DNA of 64,000 nt from an uncultured Eubacteriales bacterium (lineage in GTDB: Bacteria; Bacillota; Clostridia; UBA1381; UMGS1253): the NCBI GenBank assembly GCA_902492065.1, contig CABUKE010000003.1, forward strand, positions 124,001 through 188,000, given 5' to 3'. Positions within the stretch are counted from its first letter, which is position 1. Each line of letters begins with the position of its first letter. Under the pieces are notes generated by a model, which made no database searches, had not been told where the DNA came from, and saw only the letters and a list, made by a program, of their open reading frames with translations. This document shows, one piece after another, positions 34,212 to 43,208 of the stretch. The position numbers were made by a program, and so were the translations under genes.

Positions 34212-35171
34212 TTGGAGGCAGTCGCAAAGGAATTGACGGAGCCAATTCTTCGTCTCAAGGAAAACATTCAAAAGGTCATGGTTGGAAAACAGGAGGTCAT
34301 CGACCTTGTCTTAACTGCGCTTTTGGCACGCGGACATGTACTTTTGGAGGATGTACCGGGCACCGGCAAGACCATGCTGGCAAAGTCGCTCGCGCGTTCG
34401 GTTGACGCGTCGTTTGCGCGGCTCCAGCTCACGCCGGACCTGCTGCCGTCTGATGTAACGGGGCTGAACTATTTTGACCAGAAGGAGAGTGGCTTTGTCT
34501 TTTCGCCCGGGCCAGTCTTTTGCAATATATTGCTCGCAGACGAAATCAACCGCGCCACGCCGCGCACCCAGTCGAGTCTGCTTGAGTGTATGGAGGAGCA
34601 GCAGGTCACGGTCGATGGTGTGACCCGCCCGCTCGAACGGCCGTTTTTTGTCATCGCAACGCAAAACCCAGTTGAAACGGCGGGTACATTTCCCCTGCCG
34701 GAGGCGCAGCTCGACCGTTTTCTGCTGAAAATCAACATGGGATTCCCCAACCGGGACGAGGAAGTTCAAATCATGCAGCGGTTTTTGGAGTCCAGTCCGC
34801 TGGGAACACTTTCGTCCGTATGCAGCCGGGATACGGTTGTCACCATGCAGGACGCGGTCAAACACATCTATATTCACCCGCTCCTGCAAACGTATATCGC
34901 CGACCTCGCTGCCGCGTCGCGCAGCATGCCCGCCGTTGCACTCGGCATCAGTCCGCGCGGAAGCCTTGCCATGCTCAATGCATGTCGGGCCTACGCACTC
35001 TTGCAAGGGCGCAGCTACGTCGTACCCGAAGATATCAAGGCGCTTGCCGCACCGGTGTTTGCACACCGTCTTGTTCTCAGCGGCGACACCGCAGCGGCAA
35101 ACACGGAAAGCGTCGTCACAGAGATTCTTTCCTCCACGGCGGTGCCAACGGAAGACTGGGATAAGAGATAG
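34212..35171 (+). CDS. MoxR-family AAA+ ATPase
   Basis: A chaperone-like ATPase of about 319 residues. Walker A is DVPGTGKTM (about 47-55), Walker B is LLADEINRA (about 109-117), and sensor/arginine-finger segments IATQNPVE and LPEAQLDRFLLK follow. The C-terminal AAA lid carries GISPRGSLAMLNACRAYA. MoxR proteins act with neighbouring DUF58/VWA-like proteins in assembling or activating protein complexes. A TTG with AAGGGGGT about 6 bases upstream is the preferred start; the upstream ATG at 34179 lies close to the -10 hexamer. It is the first gene of a four-gene operon. Confidence 0.92.
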   Translation: MEAVAKELTEPILRLKENIQKVMVGKQEVIDLVLTALLARGHVLLEDVPGTGKTMLAKSLARSVDASFARLQLTPDLLPSDVTGLNYFDQKESGFVFSPGPVFCNILLADEINRATPRTQSSLLECMEEQQVTVDGVTRPLERPFFVIATQNPVETAGTFPLPEAQLDRFLLKINMGFPNRDEEVQIMQRFLESSPLGTLSSVCSRDTVVTMQDAVKHIYIHPLLQTYIADLAAASRSMPAVALGISPRGSLAMLNACRAYALLQGRSYVVPEDIKALAAPVFAHRLVLSGDTAAANTESVVTEILSSTAVPTEDWDKR

Positions 35172-35184
35172 GCGGGCGCATATT

Positions 35185-36303
35185 ATGGAAATCATACTGA
35201 TTATTATCGGAGCAGCCCTGCTCTACTGGCTGCAAAACCGAATCTATAAAAAATATTGGGCTCACGGCCTGCGCGTCGACCTCCGCTTCGGAGAAGCCGC
35301 CTGTGTGGAAGGCGGGAAAAACCAGCTTGTAGAAGTGATTACAAACCGAAAATGGCTCCCGCTTCCTGTTCTTCGTGTCCGCTTCAAAAGTGGAAAACAC
35401 CTGCGCTTCCCCGGGCGCGAAAACGTCAGCACCTCTGACGGAACGTACAAAAACGACATTTTTTCTACCATGTCGTACCAGCGCATTACACGTACGATTG
35501 AATTTGAATGCTTGCGGCGCGGATTGTATACTATTGACACGGTAAATCTTGTATCCTATAACCTGTTTATGTCCTCCCCCATTGTTCGGGACATTCCCTG
35601 TGGGGCGTCGTTCCTTGCTTATCCTAAGGGGGTGGACGTGTCGCGTCTGCGCGCGCCGTTTAATAAAATGATGGGAAATATCCTCACAAAGCGGTTTTCC
35701 ATGGAGGACCCGTTTGAATTCCGCGCGATTCGCGAGTATAGCAAGACCGACCCGATGAAAAACATCAACTGGAAAGCCTCGGCAAAGACTGGTGCGCTAA
35801 AGGTAAATGTTCACAACTACACGAACCGGCAGGAGGTCTATCTGCTCCTCAACTTTCAGTCCGACACGACATTTGTGGATGAAGCATTGTACGAGGAAGC
35901 AATCCGGATTGCAGTCAGCCTCTCATCCCTGTTTGTGCAAAACGGCGTTCCTGTCGGGCTGATCAGCAACGGCACGGATGCGGTATCGCACGAACGGTGC
36001 CAGGTGGAGTGCGGCTCCGGGCAGAGCCACGTCACTACGATAAAAACCGTGCTGGCGCGGATGGCCTATGACGGCGACACAGCCGATTTTGCCAATCTGA
36101 TAGACCGGTTGGACGCAAAAACCGGTCGTGACACCGTGTTTATCCTGCTTTCCCCCTCGGTCAGCAAACGGCTGCAGACCGCATACGCGCAGCTTTGCAA
36201 TGATCGGGACGGCTGTCTGTGGATTGTTCCATATAAGGCTGGGTCAAAAACACTGCCGGAGCCAAATCCGGCCTACGACATACATGGCTGGGAGGTGGTG
36301 TAA
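35185..36303 (+). CDS. DUF58 protein (MoxR partner)
   Basis: About 372 residues. One or two N-terminal membrane segments (about 2-20) are followed by a beta-rich region. The DUF58 signature sits at DPFEFRAIREYSKTDPMKNI (about 178-197) and NWKASAKTGALKVNVH. The C-terminal part has a von Willebrand A-like layout. It follows moxR by 13 bases, the standard MoxR-DUF58 pairing. The site before the ATG is weak (GGCGGG), suggesting translational coupling. The longer frame from 34837 overlaps moxR and is a shadow. Confidence 0.88.
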   Translation: MEIILIIIGAALLYWLQNRIYKKYWAHGLRVDLRFGEAACVEGGKNQLVEVITNRKWLPLPVLRVRFKSGKHLRFPGRENVSTSDGTYKNDIFSTMSYQRITRTIEFECLRRGLYTIDTVNLVSYNLFMSSPIVRDIPCGASFLAYPKGVDVSRLRAPFNKMMGNILTKRFSMEDPFEFRAIREYSKTDPMKNINWKASAKTGALKVNVHNYTNRQEVYLLLNFQSDTTFVDEALYEEAIRIAVSLSSLFVQNGVPVGLISNGTDAVSHERCQVECGSGQSHVTTIKTVLARMAYDGDTADFANLIDRLDAKTGRDTVFILLSPSVSKRLQTAYAQLCNDRDGCLWIVPYKAGSKTLPEPNPAYDIHGWEVV

Positions 36304-36304
36304 G

Positions 36305-37549
36305 ATGGTAAAAGACCGCGGCCTTTTAAAAGTATATATTTTAAAAACGCTTGCCTACACACTCCCCTACCATGCGATTGCGGCATTTTTGTTCTACGCA
36401 ATTGGTTCGGGGATGGACGCCTGCCTGTACGCCTTTGTGCTCGTAATTCCGGCGGCGCTGTGCCTGCTTACACGGCTAAAGCTGCGCGGCTATGTGTGGT
36501 TTATACTGGCCCACGCTGCAATCCTCGCGCTTAGCCTGCTATGCGGTGCAACACCGACAGAGAAAACAATTTATGCCGTCCTCGTTTTAATCATGTGCGG
36601 CGACTCGTTCCGGATTGCTTTCGGAAAAAAGCAGGAATGGGAGCACCGCACGTCGCGGCTGTGCGTACTTGTGTTCGCTGCTGGATACGCTGCGGCAATT
36701 GCCTTCGGGTATCCGGCCCTGCTGCCGCTCTATGTTTGGGAGCTCGTCGCGTTTCTGGCGCTGTATTTTCTGGTGCAGGGCAGCTTTAAAACCTGGTACT
36801 TTGTACAGAACAGCAAAGAGATTGCAAACCTGCCTGCCGGACAAATCCGGCGTGTCAGCACACTGCTGCTGTTTGCGTTCGGACTGCTGGCGGTTGGAGT
36901 CATGCTCCTGATGGCACAGCTCCCGATTGACCTGCCGTGGGCGGAGCTGGAAAACGCTCTGCGTCTTGTCGTACAGCTTCTCTTTACGGCAATTGCATGG
37001 ATATATTCTCCGTTGACAAGCCAGAGCGGTGGCGCGGGAGAGACACAGAGCAGCGACGTGACTGCCGTTCCGTTAGACGCGCCCGCCTCGGCCTCTGCGC
37101 TCGCACAGCTTTTGGAGCATATTTTCTATATCGTGTTTCTCGCACTTGCAATTGCGGCTGTCATAGCTGCGCTGGTATATCTGTTCTACCGTTTGCAAAA
37201 GCGGTTTTCAGAGCGAGGCCGCATGGAAACCGATGTCGTTGAAACAGTCGAAACCGATGTGATTGAAAACGGGATTGGGCATATGCGCGACGGCATTCGT
37301 CAGCTTTTCCGGCCGGAATCCAACGCGCAGAAGGTGCGCCGTATGTATAAAAAGTATGTCAATCACCGCCGCAGTAAAGACGAAAGAATCTCCCCGGCGG
37401 CCACTCCTGCTGAAATCAGCCGGAAAATCGGCACCGACGGCACAGAGGCCGACGCGCAAATCCGCGCGGTATACGAAAAAGCGCGCTACAGCGAGGAGCC
37501 GGTCACGAAGGACGATTTGCTGACCATAAAACGCGAACGAAAAAAATAA
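36305..37549 (+). CDS. Multi-pass membrane protein of the MoxR cassette (DUF4129-like)
   Basis: A 414-residue protein with about seven membrane helices. A last isolated helix (about 275-300) is followed by a cytoplasmic tail of about 110 residues, rich in charged residues, with KVRRMYKKYVNHRRSK and ATPAEISRKIG...TEADAQIRAVYEKARYS. That tail resembles the DUF4129 region found at the C-terminus of transglutaminase-like MoxR partners. Here the transglutaminase core itself appears to be missing. GGGAGGTGG overlaps the end of the DUF58 gene and the ATG follows its stop by one base. Confidence 0.7.
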   Translation: MVKDRGLLKVYILKTLAYTLPYHAIAAFLFYAIGSGMDACLYAFVLVIPAALCLLTRLKLRGYVWFILAHAAILALSLLCGATPTEKTIYAVLVLIMCGDSFRIAFGKKQEWEHRTSRLCVLVFAAGYAAAIAFGYPALLPLYVWELVAFLALYFLVQGSFKTWYFVQNSKEIANLPAGQIRRVSTLLLFAFGLLAVGVMLLMAQLPIDLPWAELENALRLVVQLLFTAIAWIYSPLTSQSGGAGETQSSDVTAVPLDAPASASALAQLLEHIFYIVFLALAIAAVIAALVYLFYRLQKRFSERGRMETDVVETVETDVIENGIGHMRDGIRQLFRPESNAQKVRRMYKKYVNHRRSKDERISPAATPAEISRKIGTDGTEADAQIRAVYEKARYSEEPVTKDDLLTIKRERKK

Positions 37550-37561
37550 GGAGTGTTGCAT

Positions 37562-38395
37562 ATGAAAATCCAATATCTCGGTACGGGCGCATCCGAGGCC
37601 GTACCGGCCTTGTTCTGTGACTGCGGCGTTTGCCAACGTTCCCGCCAGGCAGGCGGCAGGAACATCCGCTCCCGCAGCCAGACACTAATTGACGATACGC
37701 TGCTCATTGACTTTCCTGCTGATACGTATTTGCATGTATTGCGGGATGGCTTGCCCCTTTCCAAAATTCACACCTGTATCATAACGCATAACCATTCCGA
37801 CCATCTTTATGCAGAAGATTTGGTAATGCGCCGATCCCCCTATGCGGAGCTCAACGATGAAACGCCGCTTAATGTCTACGGCACCTCCCCCTCCGGGCGC
37901 GACGTTTTGCAGGTGCAAAAGGACTATAACCAGCCTTTCCAGCAGGAGTGCGTCATTTTTAACCCAATCGCGCCGTTTGTGCCGTTTGAGGCGGAGGGAT
38001 ATATCATAACAGCACTGAAGGCTGACCACGACCCCTACTGCGATCCGGTGTTCTACCTGATTGAAAAGGGCGGGAAGCGCTTGCTCTATGCAAACGACAC
38101 CGGCATGTTCCCAAATGAAACATGGGCGTACCTTACGCAAACCGGCGTGCGGTTCGACTTTGTTTCGCTCGACTGTACCATGTTTCACGTTCCATGCGAG
38201 CATGGACATCTCGGCCTTGCTGCGGCGGCTCAGGTGCGGCAAAGGTTAATCGATACGGGTCTTGCGGATGGGAAGACTGTCTTTTATCTCAACCATTTTT
38301 CCCACAATGGCGGCGCAACGCATGACGATATGGTTGCTCCTGCCGGAGAGCAGGGATTTTTCGTCGCGTATGACGGACTGACTGTAGAATTTTAA
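37562..38395 (+). CDS. Metallo-beta-lactamase-fold hydrolase (PhnP-like)
   Basis: A 277-residue hydrolase with HNHSDH (His76-His81) and further likely metal ligands in KADHDP and NHFSHNG. The N-terminal CDCGVCQRSR, a Cys-rich insertion, and the strand order resemble PhnP, a cyclic phosphodiesterase of phosphonate metabolism. No phn genes are nearby, so the substrate is uncertain. It begins 12 bases after the MoxR-cassette membrane gene, with GGAG about 9 bases before the ATG, and ends in a bidirectional terminator. Confidence 0.85.
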   Translation: MKIQYLGTGASEAVPALFCDCGVCQRSRQAGGRNIRSRSQTLIDDTLLIDFPADTYLHVLRDGLPLSKIHTCIITHNHSDHLYAEDLVMRRSPYAELNDETPLNVYGTSPSGRDVLQVQKDYNQPFQQECVIFNPIAPFVPFEAEGYIITALKADHDPYCDPVFYLIEKGGKRLLYANDTGMFPNETWAYLTQTGVRFDFVSLDCTMFHVPCEHGHLGLAAAAQVRQRLIDTGLADGKTVFYLNHFSHNGGATHDDMVAPAGEQGFFVAYDGLTVEF

Positions 38396-38425
38396 AAAAG
38401 CTCCGGTTTTTACCGGAGCTTTTTT
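38394..38425. terminator. Bidirectional terminator, MBL gene / cwlD
   Basis: A perfect 14-bp stem (38394-38407 with 38412-38425) has a 4-T loop and A6/T6 flanks. It overlaps the stop codons of both convergent genes. Confidence 0.95.
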
Positions 38426-39158
38426 ATTGTGCCGGGGCGGCTGCGCCATTACCGGCATAGTACGCCTCAATCCCCTTCATGACCGCCCATGCCAGCTTCG
38501 TCTGGTATTCATCCGTTTTCAGGTTTGCCAGCTCCTCCTCGTTGGACAAAAAGCCGCATTCCACAATGACAGACGGTATCGGCGCGTTTTTTAAGAGATA
38601 AATGCCACTGCCTGCCTTCATCGCCTGGCGCTCATTACTCGGGTCCACGTTCTCCTTCAAAGCGGACTGGATACACTCTGCCAGCCGTTTTGCCTCCGCA
38701 TTCTTCGGGTCATAGACGACTTGTGCACCGTGGTACTTTGACTGTTCAAACAGGTTCATATGAATACTAACAAACAAATCCGCTCCTGCACTAGACTGGA
38801 TGTCGCGCCGCTTGCGCATATCGGAGCGTTTTTTCTCCGCAATGGTTTTCGCGTCTGAATCATAAATTCCTTCGTTCGTCGTCCTCGTCATAACGGTTTT
38901 GATTCCCGCCTGGGAGAGCAGGTTCTCCACCTTTTGCGCAACGAGAAGGTTCAGCCCTGCCTCCGTCGTGCCGTCCTTTCCGACTGCGCCGCCGTCCGGA
39001 TCACCATGACCGGCGTCAATGACGACCACTTTCCCATAAGACGCGTTCACCGCTGCGGGCACGCTGACATTCCCCAAAATGATACCCGCAAGCATCATCA
39101 CGCACAAAAATATCGTACAAAGCAAAAACACACTGCTCTTTTTAATAAAAACAATCAA
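38424..39158 (-). CDS. cwlD: Spore cortex N-acetylmuramoyl-L-alanine amidase, CwlD type
   Basis: An Amidase_3 zinc enzyme with one N-terminal membrane segment. Zinc and catalytic residues are seen in VIDAGHGDPDGG, TTEAGLN, VSIHMN and IVECGFLSNEEE. The short single-domain form, with the KKSSVFLLCTIFLCVMM anchor and no cell-wall binding domain, is that of CwlD, which works with PdaA to make muramic-delta-lactam in the spore cortex. No site precedes the ATG at 39179, while GGGGGT stands about 6 bases before a TTG at 39158, so I prefer the TTG (about 244 residues). The choice is not certain. Confidence 0.85.
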   Translation of the reverse strand: MIVFIKKSSVFLLCTIFLCVMMLAGIILGNVSVPAAVNASYGKVVVIDAGHGDPDGGAVGKDGTTEAGLNLLVAQKVENLLSQAGIKTVMTRTTNEGIYDSDAKTIAEKKRSDMRKRRDIQSSAGADLFVSIHMNLFEQSKYHGAQVVYDPKNAEAKRLAECIQSALKENVDPSNERQAMKAGSGIYLLKNAPIPSVIVECGFLSNEEELANLKTDEYQTKLAWAVMKGIEAYYAGNGAAAPAQ

Positions 39159-39254
39159 GCCCCCACCCCCAAATGGCATCGCGCCGTTTACATGTTATTT
39201 TTATGCTGGGGAGGGCCGTATTTTTCCTGTTTTTTCTCAAATCGGGGCGGAATT

Positions 39255-39896
39255 TTACCGTTTGCGCGGCGCATAATCGCGCATACCTGGGATTGCGCCG
39301 CCTGCCACCGCCCACAAATACAGGCTCGCAACCGACGCATAGGGCGTATACCGTTTGTAATACCGCGCAAAAAGTTTCTGGTCAATTTCGCGGTGGTGGT
39401 ATATCATACGCAGGCCCTTGCGGATTCCATAGTCGCCGAAACTGAAAATATTTTTGCGCTGCATGGAAAATGTCATCAGCATTTCCGCCGTCCATACGCC
39501 TACGCCAGGCAACCGGCACAGCTTCTGTTTTACCTCCGCGTCGCTCATCTCTTCTAATGCTTTCAAATCCAGCTCGCCGCATAGGATTCTCTCTGCCGCC
39601 CCCAGTATGTAGCCAGCCTTCCGGCCCGACAGGCCAAAGCCGCGCAGCACAGCCTCCCCCGCCGCCGTGACGGTTTCCGGCGTTACAGTACCGAGCCCTG
39701 CCTTAATCCTGTTCCACACGGTAATCTGCGCCTTTGTCGATATCTGCTGTCCCACGATAGAATACACCAACGCCTCAAACAAATCGTCAACGACCTCGCG
39801 CTCAATATGTCCCAGCTTATCAATCACTGCGCCAAGCCGCTTGTCCTTTTTCTTTAAATAGTCTGTTTCCGCCTCTGTATAATAGAAAAACGCCAT
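39255..39896 (-). CDS. HhH-GPD DNA glycosylase (AlkA-like 3-methyladenine glycosylase)
   Basis: A 213-residue base-excision repair enzyme. SIVGQQISTKAQ (about 46-57) is typical of AlkA/Mag. The helix-hairpin-helix is LPGVGVWTAEMLM (about 128-140) and the catalytic Asp lies in SFGDYGIRKG (about 152-161). It lacks the N-terminal AlkA domain and the FeS cluster of MutY/Nth. GGGGAG precedes the ATG. It stands alone, with 75 bases before cwlD, where I see nothing definite. Confidence 0.92.
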   Translation of the reverse strand: MAFFYYTEAETDYLKKKDKRLGAVIDKLGHIEREVVDDLFEALVYSIVGQQISTKAQITVWNRIKAGLGTVTPETVTAAGEAVLRGFGLSGRKAGYILGAAERILCGELDLKALEEMSDAEVKQKLCRLPGVGVWTAEMLMTFSMQRKNIFSFGDYGIRKGLRMIYHHREIDQKLFARYYKRYTPYASVASLYLWAVAGGAIPGMRDYAPRKR

Positions 39897-40114
39897 AGTA
39901 TCTCCCCGTTTCCGAATTTCTGTTCCGTTTTAGTTTATCACGGGATTGAAAAAGCGTCAATCTTTCCGGCCAAATGAAAATATTTTGTTAAGACTGGTCG
40001 GCAGCGGTTGCCTCTACCGGATGGGTATGATAGAATTATAATAAGAAAATGTTTACGATTTTGAGCTTTTTGAAGTAATACGGAAACGTGGATTCGTTAT
40101 ATTGTATAGAAGTA

Positions 40115-40153
40115 GCACGGGAAGGGCGAAAACCGCCTTATATTTTGCCGTGC
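40115..40153 (+). other. Structured element upstream of the P-type ATPase gene
   Basis: In the 304-base gap 39897-40200, GCACGG (40115-40120) pairs with CCGTGC (40148-40153). An inner stem (40122-40128 with 40134-40139, one bulge) encloses an AAAAC loop. There is no T tract. It resembles no riboswitch I know, including the manganese yybP-ykoY type. The rest of the gap shows isolated -10-like hexamers (for example TATACT at 40161) without good -35 partners. Confidence 0.4.
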
Positions 40154-40200
40154 ATATGCCTATACTATGACTATCGAACAGAACTTTACCGGAGGAAACC

Positions 40201-42618
40201 ATGGAACAGGAAAACAGCGGCATGACAGCCGAAACACAACCCTCACAACCTAATACGGAAACCGGCCTCACCCAGGAGAAGGTCGACGCACGTACTGCGG
40301 CCGGGCAGGTCAACGTAGCTGTAGACGCGCCAACAAAAACCGTATCCCAAATCATTTTGGGCAACACCTTTACATACTTCAACTTTGTCTTTGCGGTGCT
40401 CGCCCTGCTTTTGATTCTGGTCGGTTCCTTCCGGGAACTGACCTTTCTGCCGATTATCATTGCCAATACACTGATTGGTATTATTCAGGAAATCCGGTCA
40501 AAAAAGGTACTTGACAAGCTTACTGTGCTCAACGCACCAAAAACGCGCGTCCTGCGCGACGGTGCCGAAACCGTCATCGACTCCGAACGGCTGGTCATTG
40601 ACGATATTGTATTGTTCGGCGCAGGGAACCAAATCTGCGCGGACGCCGTTGTAACCGAAGGCGAGGTTCAGGTCAATGAATCGCTTTTGACCGGTGAAGC
40701 GGACGAGATTACCAAACGGGCGGGCGATCCGCTCCTGTCGGGCAGCTTTGTCGTTTCCGGCCAGTGCCACGCAAGGCTGGAAAAAGTCGGAAAAGACTCC
40801 TATGTTTCCAAACTGATGCTGGAGGCAAAGACGGTAAAAAAGGGCGAACGGTCCGAGATGATGCGCTCGCTTAACCGCTTGATCGCACTCGTCGGCATTG
40901 TCATTATCCCCATCGGTATCACTATGTTTGTCCAGCACCATTTCTATATGGGGGAATCGGTCCAGCAGAGCGTCGTGTCCATGGTTGCCGCCCTGATAGG
41001 GATGATTCCGGAGGGGCTGTTCCTGCTCGCCAGCGTAGCAATGGCGCTGAGCGTCATCCGGCTGGCACGCAAGCGCGTTCTGGTGCATGAAATGTCGTGT
41101 ATTGAAACGCTCGCGCGCGTGGATGTACTGTGCGTGGACAAAACCGGCACCATCACCGAAAATACCATGCAGGTTGAAGAACTCGTCGAACTGGATGCGG
41201 AAAAGGCAGGCGGATGTGAGCAGCTCGGCCTGTTGGTTGGCGACTTTGTCCGCAATATGCCAGCCGACAACGCCACCATGGAGGCGATGAAAATATATTT
41301 CAAAGAAAACACCGGGCGCAGCGCAACGGCTGTCACCTCGTTTTCTTCTGCAACCAAATACTCGAGTGTGACCTTTGACGAAAACGCCTATGTCTGCGGC
41401 GCTCCGGAATTTGTACTGCGCAGCCAGTATGCGGCGTATCAGAAGCAGATTGAGTCCTATTCCCGCCGCGGCAGCCGTGTTCTTGTGTTTGGCAAATATG
41501 CCGGCACGCCGGACGGCGGCGCGTTGTCTGCGCCTGTGGAGCCGTATGCTCTGATTCTGCTGACCAACCCGGTTCGCAAGGATGCGGCGGAAACATTTGC
41601 CTACTTTGATGAACAGGGCGTGGAGATCAAGGTTATATCCGGCGACAACCCGCTCACTGTCTGTGAGGTTGCAAAAAAAGCCGGAATCAAAAATGCGGAC
41701 AACTATGTTGACGCGCAGACGCTGACAACTGACGAGCAGATTGACAAAGCTGTTCAGCAGTATACGGTATTTGGGCGTGTCACGCCGAAGCAGAAGCGCC
41801 AGTTTGTCGAGTCGCTCAAAAAGGCGGGCCGGACGGTTGCCATGACGGGCGACGGCGTCAACGACGTGCTTGCGCTCAAAAAGGCGGATTGCAGCGTGGC
41901 CATGGCCTCCGGAAGCGAGGCGGCAACGCATGCGGCCCAGCTCGTCCTGCTCGACTCCGACTTTGCGCGCATGCCGTCGGTCGTTTTAGAGGGGCGCCGC
42001 GTCGTAAACAATATTCAGCGGAGTGCGTGTCTGTTCTTAGTGAAAAATATTTTTTCCATGCTGATGGCACTGTTCTCCATGATATTTGTTATAAATTATC
42101 CGCTTCTGCCGTCGCAGATTTCGCTGGTGAGTGCATTCACGATTGGGATTCCGGCGTTCTTCCTCGCACTTGAGCCAAACAAAAACAGGATTGAGGGCAA
42201 ATTCCTTTCCAATGTGCTGAGCGCCTCCCTGCCCGCCGGGCTGACCGCATTTATTGTAATTGCGACGCTTGTGGTTTTTGGACAGGTATTTCATATGAAC
42301 GACACGGATATTTCCACTATTTCGGCGCTGCTCATGACAGCGGTCGGGATGCTGTTCTTGTACAGAATCAGCCGTCCGATGAACGCCTTTCGCTGGACGA
42401 TTTGGCTTGCGATGTTAGCCGGGCTGATTTTCTCGTGTATATTCTTAAATGACCTATTCGGAATCAGCCCCCTGTCGCTGGAGGCAAGCCTTCTGCTCGG
42501 TGTATTCGTCGTTGCGGCGGAGCCGGTGCTGCGCTATCTGACAAGGTTGCTACACTGGCTGCAAAAATGTGTTTTGTGGCTGGTAAATAAGGCCGCGTCG
42601 CTGTTTTTGCTCGACTAA
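40201..42618 (+). CDS. Cation-translocating P-type ATPase (CtpE-like)
   Basis: An 805-residue membrane pump. The actuator domain has LLTGEADE (about 163), and the M4 helix has MIPEGLFLLASVAMALS (about 268-284). The phosphorylation site is DKTGTIT (about Asp313), and the hinge is GDGVNDVLALKKAD (about 550). IPEGL in M4 and the short N-terminus without metal-binding Cys motifs match the CtpE group, reported as calcium exporters/importers in actinobacteria. Ion specificity is inference. A Pro/Gln/Thr-rich tail of about 30 residues precedes the first helix. CGGAGG precedes the ATG. Confidence 0.9.
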   Translation: MEQENSGMTAETQPSQPNTETGLTQEKVDARTAAGQVNVAVDAPTKTVSQIILGNTFTYFNFVFAVLALLLILVGSFRELTFLPIIIANTLIGIIQEIRSKKVLDKLTVLNAPKTRVLRDGAETVIDSERLVIDDIVLFGAGNQICADAVVTEGEVQVNESLLTGEADEITKRAGDPLLSGSFVVSGQCHARLEKVGKDSYVSKLMLEAKTVKKGERSEMMRSLNRLIALVGIVIIPIGITMFVQHHFYMGESVQQSVVSMVAALIGMIPEGLFLLASVAMALSVIRLARKRVLVHEMSCIETLARVDVLCVDKTGTITENTMQVEELVELDAEKAGGCEQLGLLVGDFVRNMPADNATMEAMKIYFKENTGRSATAVTSFSSATKYSSVTFDENAYVCGAPEFVLRSQYAAYQKQIESYSRRGSRVLVFGKYAGTPDGGALSAPVEPYALILLTNPVRKDAAETFAYFDEQGVEIKVISGDNPLTVCEVAKKAGIKNADNYVDAQTLTTDEQIDKAVQQYTVFGRVTPKQKRQFVESLKKAGRTVAMTGDGVNDVLALKKADCSVAMASGSEAATHAAQLVLLDSDFARMPSVVLEGRRVVNNIQRSACLFLVKNIFSMLMALFSMIFVINYPLLPSQISLVSAFTIGIPAFFLALEPNKNRIEGKFLSNVLSASLPAGLTAFIVIATLVVFGQVFHMNDTDISTISALLMTAVGMLFLYRISRPMNAFRWTIWLAMLAGLIFSCIFLNDLFGISPLSLEASLLLGVFVVAAEPVLRYLTRLLHWLQKCVLWLVNKAASLFLLD

Positions 42619-42655
42619 AAAGCATAAGCAATCATCGTTTGCGAGGTGATAACGA

Positions 42656-43108
42656 ATGGAATTTCAAATCAGAGAAGGGAAAACAGATGATGCAAGCGCC
42701 ATATACGAGTTAAATAAAAACGAATTGGGATACGAATATGACGCAGAAAAAACAAGAAAAAGACTGGCTCAAATTTTGATTAGCAGCCACGATAAAATTA
42801 TCGTTGCCGTTGTACAAAATGTTGTTGTTGGGTATGTCCACGCAGTCGATTATGATGTGTTGTACGCGCCTCCTATGAAAGATATTTTGGGAATTGCTGT
42901 TTCAAACAAGTATAAACGGCATGGGATTGGAAAATCGCTGTTATGCGCCGTAGAAAATTGGGCAAAAGATACCGGAGCCTGCGGTGTTCGCCTTGTTACG
43001 GGTGAAACGCGTACCGAGGCGCATGCCTTCTACCGCCATTGCGGTTATAGCTGCAATAAAATGCAACTTAATTTTAACAAAATGTTTTACGAAATGGATG
43101 AACTGTAA
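42656..43108 (+). CDS. GNAT-family N-acetyltransferase
   Basis: A 150-residue single-domain acetyltransferase. The acetyl-CoA loop is GIAVSNKYKRHGIGKSLL (about 82-99), followed by GVRLVTGETRTEAHAFYRHCGY (about 115-136), the usual motif B. The substrate is unknown. Its base and codon use is visibly more AT-rich than the ATPase before it and the reductase after it (many AAA, AAT and ATT codons). This suggests recent acquisition. GAGGTGATAA precedes the ATG. A long inverted repeat follows. Confidence 0.9.
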   Translation: MEFQIREGKTDDASAIYELNKNELGYEYDAEKTRKRLAQILISSHDKIIVAVVQNVVVGYVHAVDYDVLYAPPMKDILGIAVSNKYKRHGIGKSLLCAVENWAKDTGACGVRLVTGETRTEAHAFYRHCGYSCNKMQLNFNKMFYEMDEL

Positions 43109-43126
43109 AATTGATATTAATCATGC

Positions 43127-43205
43127 AAAAACTCTCTGTCTATTATTTTGTATAGGTATCTCATTTGCGCAGATACTAAAACCAAACAAAAGACAGGGAG
43201 TTTTT
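43127..43205 (+). repeat. Long inverted repeat covering the next gene's ribosome binding site
   Basis: Arms of 15 bp (43127-43141 and 43191-43205, one G-T mismatch that can wobble in RNA) enclose an inner stem (43156-43161 with 43171-43176). The right arm contains GGGAG, the ribosome binding site of the gene starting at 43209. The folded RNA would therefore hide that site, or the unit acts as a terminator (right arm ends TTTTTCTT). Confidence 0.6.
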
Positions 43206-43208
43206 CTT

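Noticed and set aside
34837..35184. Extended start of the DUF58 gene into moxR
   Set aside because: The extension is read in a second frame across the conserved MoxR C-terminus and is an artefact of taking the first start codon.
40049..40078. Nine-codon leader peptide upstream of the P-type ATPase
   Set aside because: It has no ribosome binding site, no biased codon content and no terminator/antiterminator pairing next to it.
39897..40200. Manganese (yybP-ykoY) riboswitch upstream of the P-type ATPase
   Set aside because: The hairpin at 40115-40153 lacks the conserved loops of that class.
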